Shown: one piece after another, positions 63,003-64,000 of the stretch
Layout of the letters: each line of letters opens with the position of its first letter
Position numbering within the stretch: the first letter of the stretch is position 1
DNA from: Pseudomonas japonica
GTDB lineage: Bacteria > Pseudomonadota > Gammaproteobacteria > Pseudomonadales > Pseudomonadaceae
Length of the DNA stretch: 64,000 bases
Direction of reading: 5' to 3'
Assembly (NCBI RefSeq): GCF_013522925.1
Contig: NZ_JAAMQU010000007.1
Coordinates: 1 to 64,000, forward strand
Made by a program: the position numbers and the translations under genes
Notes under the pieces: generated by a model
The model's input: only the letters and a program-made list of their open reading frames with translations
Told to the model about the DNA's origin: nothing
Databases searched by the model: none

Positions 63003-64000
63003 CTACCTGGGCTCGAGGGACTCGCGTGCGCGGTCGAACGCCAGGTAATACTTGTTCACGTTGTTCACGTAACGCACCGGCGCCAGGCCTACGTTTTCCA
63101 TGGCCACGCGCTCTACCTGGAAAAACCAGCGGTTGGGGTCCAGCCCGCGCTGCTTGGCCTGGGCCCTGAACCGCTGCACCCGCTCCGGGCCCATGTTGTA
63201 GGCCGCCAGCACGAACGCCATCCGCTCACGCTCTTCCATACCCTTTTCGTTAAAGAAATTACGGCGGATCAACGCCAGGTAACGAGCGGCGGCCTTTACG
63301 TTATCGTCCAGCTCGCTCACGCTTTTCACCCCCACGCGGCGTGCCGCTGCCGGGGTGATCTGTAACGGCCCGCTGGCGCCGCTGCCGCCCTTGGCATCGG
63401 GCTCCAGGTCTGATTCCTTGTACGCCAGCGCCGCCAAATCCAGCCAGTCCAGGCCTTGCTGCCGGGCGTTGCGTTGCAATACCGGCCGCAGTGCTTCGAG
63501 CCGCGCGCGATCGTCGTGTTGCAAAGGGTTCTGGGTTTGATAAAGCGCACGGCAGGCATCGAGCAGCGCCTTGTCCTGATTCGCCGGCGCCCGGTATTGC
63601 CCCAGGAACTCGCGCACGCTGTCGCTAAGCTGCGGCGCGTCTTCGCGTACATACCAGCTCATGGGGGCAGGTGCATGGAACGGCACACGGCGGTCGATGC
63701 GCAGGTCTGGCATCAGCTTCACCCAACGCTCGGCGATGGGTTGCTCCACCAACGTGACGGCGTACACACCCGCGCTGACCATGTCCAGCACGTCTTCCAC
63801 GCCCAGGCTTGCATCGGCCCACTCCACGGTGATCGGCGGGCGGTGCCGCGCCGCCAACTGAGCATTGGCCCGATTGACCGCTTCTTCTGCCGCGCTTCCG
63901 GCAACCAGCACCAGCCGCTTGCCCGCCAGTTGGTCGAGCGTGGTGATTGCGCGGTGCCGGCGAGGCTGCACCAGGACTAGCGCCGTGTCGGCAACCGTGG
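63003..64000 (-). CDS. MltF-like lytic transglycosylase (N-terminus outside window)
   Basis: At least 331 residues; the frame is open to the right edge, so the true start lies beyond it. The first part is a periplasmic-binding (SBP 3) domain: LDQLAGKRLVLVAGSAAEEAV, AVTLVEQPIAERWVKLMPD. The second part is an SLT domain: LAALAYKESDLEPDAKGGSG with the catalytic glutamate in YKESD, GPLQITPAAARRVGV and LAAYNMGPERVQRF. Together this is the MltF architecture, where the ABC-type domain modulates peptidoglycan cleavage. In P. aeruginosa I recall a second MltF gene at this place. Confidence 0.92.
   Translation of the reverse strand, partial: TVADTALVLVQPRRHRAITTLDQLAGKRLVLVAGSAAEEAVNRANAQLAARHRPPITVEWADASLGVEDVLDMVSAGVYAVTLVEQPIAERWVKLMPDLRIDRRVPFHAPAPMSWYVREDAPQLSDSVREFLGQYRAPANQDKALLDACRALYQTQNPLQHDDRARLEALRPVLQRNARQQGLDWLDLAALAYKESDLEPDAKGGSGASGPLQITPAAARRVGVKSVSELDDNVKAAARYLALIRRNFFNEKGMEERERMAFVLAAYNMGPERVQRFRAQAKQRGLDPNRWFFQVERVAMENVGLAPVRYVNNVNKYYLAFDRARESLEPR

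Overview
The window looks like chromosomal DNA of a fluorescent-type Pseudomonas. It is GC-rich and carries genes with strong Pseudomonas character: oprI (outer-membrane lipoprotein I), cysB, rdgC, rmuC, the GDSL autotransporter estA/estP, tesA next to a YbbA/YbbP-like ABC pair, an MxtR/CrbS-like SSF-histidine kinase, and GTAGGAGC-type REP sequences. From memory of P. aeruginosa PAO1, two blocks keep gene order: rdgC to the SSF kinase, and oprI to the MltF-like enzyme. I see no insertion sequence, prophage, integrase or CRISPR array.

Layout. 0-4 kb: the 3' end of a flagellin gene with its terminator, a GNAT acetyltransferase, a DUF1615 lipoprotein, a quinone-oxidoreductase-like dehydrogenase and a LysR regulator. 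4.3-6.3 kb: a predicted secreted protein made of delta-60 repeats followed by two RTX-like modules. 6.3-12.2 kb: a divergent acid-sugar catabolic locus (class II aldolase and DUF1537 kinase on the minus strand; a COG4091-like oxidoreductase with SAF domain, a GntP permease and a DeoR regulator on the plus strand). 12.2-19.7 kb: small accessory genes, including an unrecognised lipoprotein/membrane-protein pair and an EamA exporter with a hairpin-rich leader. 19.8-29.4 kb: a FhuE-like TonB receptor with a candidate Fur box, a diguanylate cyclase, a CheB-type methylesterase, a periplasmic binding protein, ppnN, a GNAT and a methyl-accepting chemotaxis protein. 29.4-36.1 kb: the autotransporter esterase, thpR with an aldo/keto reductase, a 2OG-Fe(II) oxygenase-like protein and a second TonB receptor.

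36-40.3 kb: a YkgJ-type Cys-cluster protein, a small unknown gene, a 13-bp tandem repeat that forms the end of a D-2-hydroxyacid dehydrogenase gene, a class II aldolase and an EthD-domain protein. 40.3-49.7 kb: a tRNA-Val/tRNA-Asp operon, rdgC, a bile-acid-symporter-family transporter, an MFS-acyltransferase fusion, the hybrid SSF kinase and rmuC. 49.7-52.6 kb: two long intergenic stretches (DnaA-box-like 9-mers, structured leader, dyads and a terminator) around a 74-residue DUF3509-like gene, then a FadL-family porin. 52.7-64 kb: cysB, a universal stress protein, DAHP synthase, oprI, an L,D-transpeptidase, tesA, the ABC pair, greB and the 3' part of an MltF-like lytic transglycosylase that runs off the window.

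How the genes fit together. Three themes recur: import and catabolism of sugar acids and organic acids (GntP locus, aldolase/dehydrogenase operon, SSF kinase, FadL), iron uptake (two TonB receptors), and envelope maintenance (OprI, L,D-transpeptidase, MltF-like enzyme, lysophospholipid acyltransferase fusion, TesA/ABC). The most promising candidate for something undescribed is the acid-sugar locus, where a COG4091/SAF oxidoreductase takes the place of the usual LtnD/DenD dehydrogenase. Next are the structured leader of the EamA exporter and the dyad-rich, DnaA-box-containing intergenic regions near 50 kb.
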